Positions 1 to 7,920 of a stretch of DNA of 64,000 bases are shown in pieces. The notes beneath the pieces are model-generated. The model was not told the origin of the DNA, ran no database searches, and worked only from the letters and a program-made list of their open reading frames with translations. Origin of the DNA: Dyadobacter sp. CY345 (GTDB lineage Bacteria; Bacteroidota; Bacteroidia; Cytophagales; Spirosomataceae); the NCBI RefSeq assembly GCF_021502725.1, contig NZ_JAKFFS010000003.1:558001-622000 (forward strand), given 5' to 3'. The translations under genes were made by a program, and so were the position numbers. Every line of letters begins with the position of its first letter. Position 1 is the first letter of the stretch.

Positions 1-911
1 AAATGAACAAAATGGATTCTGTCGCCAAATCTTTTGATCATACCAGGCAGGTCATTATCTTCCCGGACACCTAGCGAGCCCGTGCAAAAAGTAATTCCAT
101 TTGCTCTAACATCGCATGCTTTCATTAATTGATCGAGGTCAGATTCTGTACTCACTACGCGAGGCAGTCCCAGTAGTGAACGTGGAGGATCATCGGGATG
201 TATGCAAAGATTGATACCCACTTCCTGCGCAACAGGAGCTACTTTTGAAATGAAATAATAGAGGTTTTTTCTTAACTGAACATCGTCTATATCAGCATAT
301 TCATCAAGTAAACTTTGAAAAATATTTAAATCAAAAGCCTCCTCAGAACCTGGCAAGCCTAATAAAACGGTGTTTGTCAGGACCGAAAGCTGATAATCGG
401 ACATACTCCGAAATTTACTCTCTGCGGCAATCCTTGTTTCCGGTTCGTAATCTGCTTCTGCATTTGGCCTTTTTAAAATGAACAAATCAAAAATGGCAAA
501 ATCAATCCAGACAAACCGAAGCGTTTTTGAACCTTCCGGCAATTGATAATCCAGAGAAGTTCGCGACCAGTCAAGTACGGGCATAAAGTTGTAACAAACG
601 GTTTTGATGCCGGAAGCTGCAAGATTTCGCAGAGACTTTTTATAATTGTCTATATAAAACTCACGCGATGAAAGCCCTTTTTTTATATCCTCATGTACCG
701 GGAGACTTTCGACAACAAGCCATTTTAACGCGGAAAATTGGTTATTCTTTTCTTGGATAAGTCGTTTTCTTTCCTCGATCGCTTGTGAATTCCAGATATC
801 CCCAACCGGAATCTGGTGCAGGGCGCTCACGACTCCGCTGCATCCGGCCTGACGAATATCCATCAATGAAACCGGATCATTTGGGCCGAACCAACGCATT
901 GTATGTATCAT
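1..911 (-). CDS. uxuA: Mannonate dehydratase UxuA (partial, C-terminus outside window)
   Basis: UxuA dehydrates D-mannonate to 2-keto-3-deoxy-D-gluconate in hexuronate catabolism in the cytoplasm. About 303 N-terminal codons are visible and remain open at the window edge. The N-terminus MIHTMRWFGPNDPVSLMDIR and the following QAGCSGVVSALHQIP closely match the family start, and INLCIHPDDPP and the ITFCTGSLG stretch are typical of the metal and substrate site. Initiation at M1 or M5 is possible. The gene diverges from a LacI-type regulator, and a LacI-like operator lies between them, so repression by that regulator is likely (inference). Downstream genes of the pathway would lie outside the window. 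Confidence 0.93.
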   Translation of the reverse strand, partial: MIHTMRWFGPNDPVSLMDIRQAGCSGVVSALHQIPVGDIWNSQAIEERKRLIQEKNNQFSALKWLVVESLPVHEDIKKGLSSREFYIDNYKKSLRNLAASGIKTVCYNFMPVLDWSRTSLDYQLPEGSKTLRFVWIDFAIFDLFILKRPNAEADYEPETRIAAESKFRSMSDYQLSVLTNTVLLGLPGSEEAFDLNIFQSLLDEYADIDDVQLRKNLYYFISKVAPVAQEVGINLCIHPDDPPRSLLGLPRVVSTESDLDQLMKACDVRANGITFCTGSLGVREDNDLPGMIKRFGDRIHFVH

Positions 912-964
912 GCCTCGTATTGAAATTTGTTTTAATCATATAAATATCTAAATATTAATTTGCA

Positions 965-980
965 TTGCAACCGATTGCAA
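965..980. promoter_or_regulatory. Candidate LacI-family operator
   Basis: TTGCAACCGATTGCAA is a near-perfect dyad (two mismatched positions) with the central CG typical of LacI/GalR operators. It lies between the divergent uxuA and lacI-type genes and just upstream of a TTTG (988-991) and TACCTTTC (1009-1016) pair that could be the regulator's own promoter. Its function is inferred from dyad symmetry and location. Confidence 0.6.
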
Positions 981-1037
981 AAATTATTTTGATCAACCAT
1001 TTTTTTGTTACCTTTCATGATAAATCGCCCTGACAGC

Positions 1038-2066
1038 ATGGAAAAAGAAGTTACAATCTATGATATCGCTAAAATTCTGGAAATATCTCCGGCAACAGTC
1101 AGCAGAGCTTTGAACGATCATCCCGCCATTAATAGTAAAACCAAAATTATGATTGGTGCGAAGGCCGCTGAAATGGGCTATCGCTCCAATACTTTCGCAA
1201 GCAATCTTCGCCGCCGCAGTACAAATACCTTGGGCGTCATTGTTCCACGCCTGAACAGTCATTTTATGTCAGCTGTTTTGGCGGGAATGGAACAGGAAGC
1301 AAACGAATCAGGATATAACTTGCTAATCAGCCAATCTCTGGAGTCTGCGAAAAAGGAAGTTTCTAATGCAAAAACAATGTTTAATAGCCGTGTGGATGGT
1401 CTGCTGGCATCTGTTGCTTATGATACGGAAACGTTTGATCATTTTGAAAACTTCATAAAAAAAGGAGTTCCTGTATTATTTTTCGACCGGATCATCGATC
1501 ATCCAAAATGCAGTGGCGTGATTATTGACAACGAACTTGCAGGTTTTGAGGCCACTTCTCATTTAATTGATCAGGGATGCAAACGGATTATGCATGTAAC
1601 CGGAAATTTGAAACGAAACGTTTATTCCGGGCGTCTGCACGGATACCAAAATGCACTAATAAAAAACGGAGTAGAAGTTGAGGAAGATTTGGTTTTGATA
1701 ACTGATTTAAGTCAGGAAGCCGGAAAATTTGTTGCTCAAAAAATTAATGAAATGAAGGTTCGGCCTGATGGAATTTTCATTTCCAATGATATCTGCGCTG
1801 TCAATTGCATGAAAGCATTGAAAGAAAAAGGATTTAATATTCCGGATGATATTGCGGTAGTTGGTTTTAATAACGACCCCGTTTCCCAGGTTATAGAGCC
1901 TAATTTAACAACAGTATATTATCCTGGTCAGCAAATGGGTGAAGCAGCCGTAAGAACTTTGGTGAATCATTTAAAAGGGATAGAACCAATTAATGTTTCA
2001 AACAGAACTGTGCTTGAATCCCGGCTCATTATACGAGCGTCTTCTTTGAAAAATTTTTCCGTTTAG
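1038..2066 (+). CDS. LacI/GalR family transcriptional regulator
   Basis: This 342-residue protein has an N-terminal LacI helix-turn-helix (TIYDIAKILEISPATVSRAL, about residues 5-25), a hinge helix near NTFASNLRRR, and a periplasmic-binding-protein-like sensor domain beginning at NTLGVIVPRLNSHFMSAV. The C-terminal DDIAVVGFNNDPVSQVIEP and LTTVYYPGQQMGEAAV are typical LacI sensor motifs. I prefer the ATG at 1038 (MEKEV) because an upstream TTG at 1005 falls inside a likely promoter. It is divergent from uxuA and probably represses it in response to a uronate-derived sugar acid; the ligand is unknown. Confidence 0.93.
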   Translation: MEKEVTIYDIAKILEISPATVSRALNDHPAINSKTKIMIGAKAAEMGYRSNTFASNLRRRSTNTLGVIVPRLNSHFMSAVLAGMEQEANESGYNLLISQSLESAKKEVSNAKTMFNSRVDGLLASVAYDTETFDHFENFIKKGVPVLFFDRIIDHPKCSGVIIDNELAGFEATSHLIDQGCKRIMHVTGNLKRNVYSGRLHGYQNALIKNGVEVEEDLVLITDLSQEAGKFVAQKINEMKVRPDGIFISNDICAVNCMKALKEKGFNIPDDIAVVGFNNDPVSQVIEPNLTTVYYPGQQMGEAAVRTLVNHLKGIEPINVSNRTVLESRLIIRASSLKNFSV

Positions 2067-2079
2067 AGTAGTTAAATAC

Positions 2080-2347
2080 TCATTTTATACTCGTTTTATA
2101 CTCACTTTTTATTCTTTCCACAAATTCCGCAGAACCCCACCAGCAGAAGAGGCAATTTTCTCGGTGTCAAAGCTGTTTTCTCTCAAAAGAGAATTTACAA
2201 ACTTAATACGGCCATTTTCTTTACCTCGTTCGATTCCCTTTTTTCAGCCCGGTCCAGTAAAAACTCTTCAATTCTCATAGTCCGGTTGTTTTGTGTGATT
2301 TCATCGATTTGCTGATCAAATTTAAAACGATTTCCATAGTGTGTCAT
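2080..2347 (-). pseudogene. Remnant of Rpn-family PD-(D/E)XK nuclease/putative transposase (C-terminal tail)
   Basis: The minus strand starts with MTHYGNRFKFDQQIDEI and continues RTMRIEEFLLDRAEK, the tail of Rpn/YhgA-like nuclease proteins common in Bacteroidota. The frame is then broken twice. One base appears missing at the homopolymer 2239-2244, after which GIERGKENGRIKFVNSLL continues. A second shift near 2135-2138 is followed by GSAEFVERIKSEYK and a stop. The N-terminal catalytic domain is absent. This stretch fills most of the 420-base gap between the LacI-type gene and the Uma2 gene. Family assignment is from memory of the characteristic tail. Confidence 0.6.
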
Positions 2348-2486
2348 TGCGTTTCGTGACCGCAAAGTAGATATTACTTATTATCCGCAAAGTTCTAAGA
2401 ATCATTTGATTAAAATATTACCTATTGCAATATGGGCTTAGGATTTAATTAATAAAAATGTATTTTTGAAAAAAAAGAAATCTGTC

Positions 2487-3053
2487 ATGGAAGCAGTAAC
2501 CGAAAAACTTCACAGCCTGGAAGAATACTTTAAGTTTTGCGAAACGCAAGAAGGACGTTTCGAATTCGTAAACGGAGAATTAATCGAGATGTCAGGAGAA
2601 TCGGTTACAGCAAATCAGATTGCTGGAAATATTCATCGCTATATAGGAAATCTTCTGGAAGATCGACCGTATATTTTTGTTCAAAATTCTGTTAAGTTGC
2701 AGGTAAGCCAGGATAGGATTTTTCGTATTCCTGATTTTCTGATATTTAAAGAGTCCGGAAATAAGATAAAATATGCAACAGAGCCAGTTCTCATCGTGGA
2801 GGTTATTTCAGAAAGCACGGAAAAAACAGATAGAATAATTAAACTTAATGAGTATCGGTCAATCCCCTCTTTGCAGTACTATCTGATCATTGAACAGTCC
2901 AGTTGCCTTGTTGAAGTTTACATTCGCGAAGAAGAACGCTGGTATGTCGAGTTCTTCGATACTTTGGATGGCATTGTTTCGCTGCCATACTTTGGCTTAA
3001 AATTACCGCTCTCGACTGTTTACAAAAAAATCACTTTTCAGAAAGAGTCTTAA
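2487..3053 (+). CDS. Uma2 family endonuclease (DUF820)
   Basis: This 188-residue protein has a restriction-endonuclease-like PD-(D/E)XK fold typical of the Uma2 family. The start region LHSLEEYFKFCETQEGRFE and VNGELIEMSG are family hallmarks. The catalytic core reads RIPDFLIF followed by PVLIVEVISEST and KLNEYRSIPSLQYYLII. The ATG at 2487 is preferred; a TTG seven codons upstream is also in frame but leads into a lysine run. Its biological role is unknown; members occur in many copies in Bacteroidota and Cyanobacteria. It lies beside a broken Rpn nuclease gene. Confidence 0.88.
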   Translation: MEAVTEKLHSLEEYFKFCETQEGRFEFVNGELIEMSGESVTANQIAGNIHRYIGNLLEDRPYIFVQNSVKLQVSQDRIFRIPDFLIFKESGNKIKYATEPVLIVEVISESTEKTDRIIKLNEYRSIPSLQYYLIIEQSSCLVEVYIREEERWYVEFFDTLDGIVSLPYFGLKLPLSTVYKKITFQKES

Positions 3054-4438
3054 TGTTTCGACAGATATTCTTTTATAAATATTTGTAACGAGGCATTCTT
3101 CCCATTTTCTGATTCTACCAATCTGTTGAAGGCAAACATTTTTCCATCAGGCGACCATACGATATTTGTTGGAAAGTGATTCGTAGCCTTTGTTAATGTT
3201 TCAATCCTATCTCCGAAAGTTTCCTTTCCTATCTTGCATAAAATAATGCTGCCGTTCAAAGTATAACTCAGATGGTTACCATCCGGATGCCAGCGTAAGT
3301 TCCCGGATACGTCTGATTCATGGTAGGTTAATTGTTCTGGTACGCCACCAGCTGGTGAAATCAAAAAAACCTGCTCAATACCTTTTTCATCCTTCGAAAT
3401 AAACGCAAGTAACCTGCCATCGGCCGATGAGCGGACAATTTCCGAACATCCTGGAAATTTTTGGTTAGCAGTAAAAGTCAACCGTCGCTGAACAGTTCCT
3501 TTTGGAGGCATCGGAAAATCAGTGTCTGTTCCTTCCAACGGCCCAAGATCTCCGGGTTTCGTGATGTCTTCGGGGATGTCTACGATAAAAACTTCATGAA
3601 CACTTTTTCCATTTTTATCAGTGACAGTTCCCAGAAAAGCTCTTGCCATCTGCATTTTACCATCAGGACGTCGATAGCCGTTTACGCCAACCCAACTATC
3701 ACTGGCCGCATGACTAATTTCATCACTGCCAGGCTTTGGCTGAGGCACTACGCGAACCACCAGTGCACTGAACCACTCCCCGGAAATGTTTTCCGGATTT
3801 TTGTTTACCGAAACCGGTTGTATTTTTTTTGAAACACCAATAGACCGCAGATTTCTCATGGTTCCGGTGGAGTCTTCCAGTGCTTTTAAAATGGCATCAT
3901 TATAAGTGAAACCGATCCAATTTCCATCTCCACTCCATTCGTGCCGATGGGTTCCTCCTCGCAAAGCGCCGGCCGTAAAAGGAGGGATAACATCCCGGGA
4001 ATCCATAAAAATTGGCACATTTGGATTTGAATCTTCAATAATTACACCCGTCCTACGCCATTGCTGATATGGATTCTCTCTCGTACTATTTGCCAGTCCA
4101 TGAATAAACACCACTGAATTAGTATTAGGACCGTAGCTGACTGCGCCTGCTCCGGGTCCCCAGATTTCGTTGTTTTTTATTTCAAAAAGAGTCTTTATTT
4201 CGCCAGTTTCAATATTTACCATTTCAATTCTGGGTGAAGCCGCAATGCCACCTTCGTCAGTTCTGGTATCGTATACGAGCCATTTGCCATCCGGGGAAAA
4301 ATTATCATTATTATCCAGATCGTGATTGTAGGTCAGATCGTGGGTAATTTGTTTTTCGTCGTTTTCTTTTTCCGATTGGCGGGCTGGTGTAGACATAAAA
4401 AGTGATAACAGGTACAAAGACAAAGATAAGTTGTTCAT
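3050..4438 (-). CDS. YidR-like (DUF3748) beta-propeller protein
   Basis: This 462-residue protein resembles E. coli YidR, a TolB/WD40-like propeller of unknown function. Matching stretches include FSPDGKWLVYDTRTDEGG, FTAGALRGGTHRHEWSGDG, IGFTYNDAILKALED, PKPGSDEISHAA, GTVQRRLTFTANQKFPG and VFLISPAGGVPEQLTY. A short hydrophobic N-terminus (SLYLLSLFMSTPA) may be an export signal. It is the last gene of a minus-strand unit, 10 bases after the preceding lipoprotein gene, and its stop overlaps the end of the convergent Uma2 gene by four bases. The function is unknown. Confidence 0.85.
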   Translation of the reverse strand: MNNLSLSLYLLSLFMSTPARQSEKENDEKQITHDLTYNHDLDNNDNFSPDGKWLVYDTRTDEGGIAASPRIEMVNIETGEIKTLFEIKNNEIWGPGAGAVSYGPNTNSVVFIHGLANSTRENPYQQWRRTGVIIEDSNPNVPIFMDSRDVIPPFTAGALRGGTHRHEWSGDGNWIGFTYNDAILKALEDSTGTMRNLRSIGVSKKIQPVSVNKNPENISGEWFSALVVRVVPQPKPGSDEISHAASDSWVGVNGYRRPDGKMQMARAFLGTVTDKNGKSVHEVFIVDIPEDITKPGDLGPLEGTDTDFPMPPKGTVQRRLTFTANQKFPGCSEIVRSSADGRLLAFISKDEKGIEQVFLISPAGGVPEQLTYHESDVSGNLRWHPDGNHLSYTLNGSIILCKIGKETFGDRIETLTKATNHFPTNIVWSPDGKMFAFNRLVESENGKNASLQIFIKEYLSKH

Positions 4439-4448
4439 TTTTTATGGG

Positions 4449-6680
4449 CTATTTTACAGGCGAACTAATCACGCCGAGATACCTTCCCAGCCAATAAGGC
4501 AAAAGCCAGATGTCGCCTGCACTTTCCTCAGATGTCCCGCCAACTCCATTTCTGTCAAGATCGAAAGTATTGCTATTATGACGTTTAATTGGTCTTTCAT
4601 CGGGAGGCAGAACTTCCTTTGTAGTTTGCCTGCGAAAATTTGGCTCAATCAATTCGATGTCTTTTCGATGACTGTTTTTGATCGACCAGTTGATCATGTC
4701 AAGCGGATATTCGCGTAAGTACCAAACCGCTTCGTTTAAATCAAATTCATTTGTGCCGGTTAGCGCGGTGAAAATATTCCAGGCACCTTCTTTTTCCGGA
4801 CGTTCAGCTTGCCAATGGTCAAGGATTTGTTTCTTGTAAGCGGCTTTCAGCGTGTCGTTAAACGCATAACGGTATAATCCCCAATATCCTACAAAATACA
4901 TTTCGTCGTCCGAATGATTCCAGCCCTCCGACATATTTTTAGCATGTTCGTCAGCATCGTCCGGTGCTTTTCCAATTGCACTCATCGGGCGCATCATGTT
5001 TTCGTAATAACCGAATTTATTCATCAGCTCAAACGCTTTAGTTTTATACTTCTCTTTTTTTGTAAAATAATAAGCGGTTTGAAGCATTGAAATAATATTG
5101 GAAGAATTCAATTTTCTGTCACCAACATTGGTCGGAAATGCATTAACATATTTAGGATTCCATTTCCCCCATGTCGTCGGTTTTCCATCAAAATCGATCA
5201 GGTACATATCATTTTTTACAATATGTGACATGACGGTATCAATCAACGAAACCGCGCGTGATTTCATGGAAACATCATCAACTAATTCTGCCATGGCGCC
5301 GAAGGCGAAAATATGCCCGATAATTTCGTCACTGCTCGTGGTAGATTTCCAATCCCATTCTTTTTCCGGACTGTGTTGCCAGCGTTCCGGATCGGAAAGA
5401 TTGTTAATATGCCCGCTGCGTTCGAAGGATCGGGAAGGGAAACCGGGCACAGGATTGATCGTATACAATCTCTCTATTGCATCCAGAGACTCACGACAAT
5501 TTTGCAGTGCGGCTGAATCTTTCGTAACAGCATATCGAAAAATTTCGCCTCCCAGATACATAGAAGTCCAGAGTCCGTCGTTGTCTGAATCGGACATATA
5601 GCCAGTTGCCAGGTCTCCATGTTTCATGTTGTCAAGCGCAGCATTGAATCCATTTCGGATATGCCTTGACCGAACTTGCTCATCAAAATAAACGGCCTTT
5701 TCCTGAAGTGTCATTTCTTTGAAAGAAATTTGCCCCAGACCAGCTGTCGTTAATACCAAAACGGAGTTTCCCGGTCCTGCTGAAATATGGATCACTTTAT
5801 TTCCTGGCAGCCATCTTTCTCCATTATAGTAATCAAATTTCCCACTATCACGTAGCGTAAAAGCACCTTCATTTGATCCAAACCAAAGCTTTTCACCTAT
5901 TGCCTGAATGGCGGTAATATGTGTGACCGGAAGTTTTTTATTTATTTCACCCACCTGTTTTTTAGTAACAGGATCATAAACCAGATATCCGTCTGTTGTC
6001 CCGATATAGATTTTCTGATCTTTATCAAAGATATCAAAAGAGGTGAAATTTGAACCCTCAAAAACCTTTGAAAGATTATTTTCGGCTGATAATTTGGACA
6101 GTGTTTTATTGCCAAGAATCCAGAAGATATTAGTTTCCTCGTCGTAGCGTATTCCCAAAATCTCGTCGTTTTGTAAAGATCCGCTCCAAAGGATTTTGGA
6201 ATTTTTTATAAGTTGAAGTGATTTTCCATCTGAAATCAGAAAGGAAAAATCTTTTCCACCTTCAAATATTTTCGCTGCCGGTAAAGTGTGTCTTGAGAAT
6301 AATGTTCCTGCCCACGCATTACTGAATACGACAGAATCGCTAAGATATACGAACTGCTTTTGATAGACTCCTGTCGCAGCATTTTTTTTGTCACGCATAA
6401 ACCGGTAAGAATTATCCGGCACGATTGAACCATGATATAATAACCGCCCGTCAGAAGGATGTTGAATCCCTTCTTTTGAGAGAATTTTTATCACGCCGTT
6501 ACGATCTGCATAAGCCTGAAGCAAATTTGTTTTAGCCGTATCAGAATAATATTTAACACTGAAATCTTGTATAAATGGCTTGTCCACATAAACGGACTGT
6601 TTCAGCGAAGACTTGCTGCATGAAAAAAAACAGGCTCCGGATAAAAGGAAGAGTGTAAAAAAAGAAAATATCTTGCGCAT
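4449..6680 (-). CDS. Large lipoprotein with propeller-like N-half and helical toroid-like C-half
   Basis: This 743-residue protein starts with a lipoprotein signal (hydrophobic segment, then ACFFSCSKSS). Residues about 30-330 show repeated short strands (IYIGTTDGYLVYDPV, LWFGSNEGAFTLRDSG) like a regulator-type beta-propeller. The C-terminal half is helical and aromatic (MSDSDNDGLWTSMYLGGEIF, NMSEGWNHSDDEMYFVGYWG), which recalls alpha/alpha-toroid proteins acting on carbohydrates. I do not recognise the family. It follows the sialidase-like gene by 35 bases and precedes the YidR-like gene by 10, so it is probably co-transcribed. A role in handling a glycan at the cell surface or in the periplasm is inference. 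Confidence 0.75.
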   Translation of the reverse strand: MRKIFSFFTLFLLSGACFFSCSKSSLKQSVYVDKPFIQDFSVKYYSDTAKTNLLQAYADRNGVIKILSKEGIQHPSDGRLLYHGSIVPDNSYRFMRDKKNAATGVYQKQFVYLSDSVVFSNAWAGTLFSRHTLPAAKIFEGGKDFSFLISDGKSLQLIKNSKILWSGSLQNDEILGIRYDEETNIFWILGNKTLSKLSAENNLSKVFEGSNFTSFDIFDKDQKIYIGTTDGYLVYDPVTKKQVGEINKKLPVTHITAIQAIGEKLWFGSNEGAFTLRDSGKFDYYNGERWLPGNKVIHISAGPGNSVLVLTTAGLGQISFKEMTLQEKAVYFDEQVRSRHIRNGFNAALDNMKHGDLATGYMSDSDNDGLWTSMYLGGEIFRYAVTKDSAALQNCRESLDAIERLYTINPVPGFPSRSFERSGHINNLSDPERWQHSPEKEWDWKSTTSSDEIIGHIFAFGAMAELVDDVSMKSRAVSLIDTVMSHIVKNDMYLIDFDGKPTTWGKWNPKYVNAFPTNVGDRKLNSSNIISMLQTAYYFTKKEKYKTKAFELMNKFGYYENMMRPMSAIGKAPDDADEHAKNMSEGWNHSDDEMYFVGYWGLYRYAFNDTLKAAYKKQILDHWQAERPEKEGAWNIFTALTGTNEFDLNEAVWYLREYPLDMINWSIKNSHRKDIELIEPNFRRQTTKEVLPPDERPIKRHNSNTFDLDRNGVGGTSEESAGDIWLLPYWLGRYLGVISSPVK

Positions 6681-6715
6681 ATAGAAGAGGTAAAGGATTT
6701 CAGCAGAGTTTATAA

Positions 6716-7897
6716 TTACTTAACCAAATTTTTTGGATCGACGACTACGTATTTGATGGATTTCTTTTGTTTTTCAGGATGATAAGAATAGGTCATATGC
6801 AGCAGTCCATCCGATGTTTGGATCAGCGAAGGATAAGAGTAGTTGCCTTTTTTGGATAAATCATTTTCAATAAAAGTTTTCCATTTCCAGGTTTTTCCTT
6901 CATCATCCGAAATGCGGAGGCTGAGCTGATATCTGCCATCGTCGATGTCATTTCCGAGAAAAGCCCATTTCCCGTCCCGCAAAACCAGAAGTTCGACACT
7001 TGCCGTATTGGGAATATCCGTCTTCGAAGTTGCAGTCCAGCTTTCACCATTGTCAGCGGATTCACTGATATGAACGCGGTTCGGATAATTTCCACTATCG
7101 CGCATGAGTGCAACGAGAGTGCCGTCCTTCTTTTTTGCAAGCGCAGGCTGAATCGGGCCGCGGCCAACTACCGGCTTGCCGGGCCGCCATGTTTCACCAT
7201 CATCATCAGAAATTGCCATCATCGAAAGGTTAAATCCATCCGAATAAAGCGGAAGAACAATCCTTTTGTTTTCAAGTAAAAGTGGTTTGATGCGGGTCAT
7301 CCAGCCGATACTTCTTTTTGCAATTTCCTGGCTCGCTTCAATAATTAAATCATCATACTTTGGTGCGTAACCAGCCCAGCCAGTGCCTGATTTAGGTAGC
7401 GATTTAAATTTTGCGATAATCTCTTCCGAAAATTGTTTATCTGGTTTTAGCAAAATAATATCCTGCCAATTCCAGACAGGCGCGCCTGGTTTTTCAAACT
7501 CGACTGACGTTTTAACCCGTAGAATCGATTGCTCCCAAAGATTCGCCTGCACGGCGATCCAGACTAAAAAAAGTTTCCCCTTTGCGTTTAAAAACAGTAC
7601 CGGATTGCAGTCGGGAATGAGCGGAGTATCGGCCATAAGAAAAGGTTCTCCCCAGGATTTTCCTCCTTTCTTCAAGCGGGCTCCCATTATTTTCACGTCA
7701 TCAGCTGTTCTTTCTCCGCTGCCTTCAAACCAGGCAACGAGGAAATCTCCGTTGGGTAAACTGACGAGGCTACTTGCATGAACGTGTTTTTCCTGCAGAG
7801 GAAAAATTAGAGATTCCTCAACAATGGATTTATGCTGCGCGAACAGCGTAGCTTGTGATAGCAGATAACTAATGCAAAACGCAATCAGGATTTTCAT
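6716..7897 (-). CDS. Secreted BNR-repeat sialidase-like protein
   Basis: This 393-residue protein has a signal peptide (MKILIAFCISYLLSQATLFAQ) and a six-bladed sialidase-type propeller. At least three Asp-box motifs are visible: SDDDGETWRPG, SADNGESWTAT and SDDEGKTWKWK. The N-terminal HVHASSLVSLPNGDFLVAWFEG is typical of the BNR_2 subgroup of predicted exo-sialidases in Bacteroidota. Many members of this subgroup have no proven sialidase activity, so the substrate is uncertain. It lies 23 bases downstream of the sugar kinase/HAD gene and 35 upstream of the toroid-like lipoprotein gene. Confidence 0.85.
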   Translation of the reverse strand: MKILIAFCISYLLSQATLFAQHKSIVEESLIFPLQEKHVHASSLVSLPNGDFLVAWFEGSGERTADDVKIMGARLKKGGKSWGEPFLMADTPLIPDCNPVLFLNAKGKLFLVWIAVQANLWEQSILRVKTSVEFEKPGAPVWNWQDIILLKPDKQFSEEIIAKFKSLPKSGTGWAGYAPKYDDLIIEASQEIAKRSIGWMTRIKPLLLENKRIVLPLYSDGFNLSMMAISDDDGETWRPGKPVVGRGPIQPALAKKKDGTLVALMRDSGNYPNRVHISESADNGESWTATSKTDIPNTASVELLVLRDGKWAFLGNDIDDGRYQLSLRISDDEGKTWKWKTFIENDLSKKGNYSYPSLIQTSDGLLHMTYSYHPEKQKKSIKYVVVDPKNLVK

Positions 7898-7920
7898 AGG
7901 GTAGGGAATACTTTTATAGG

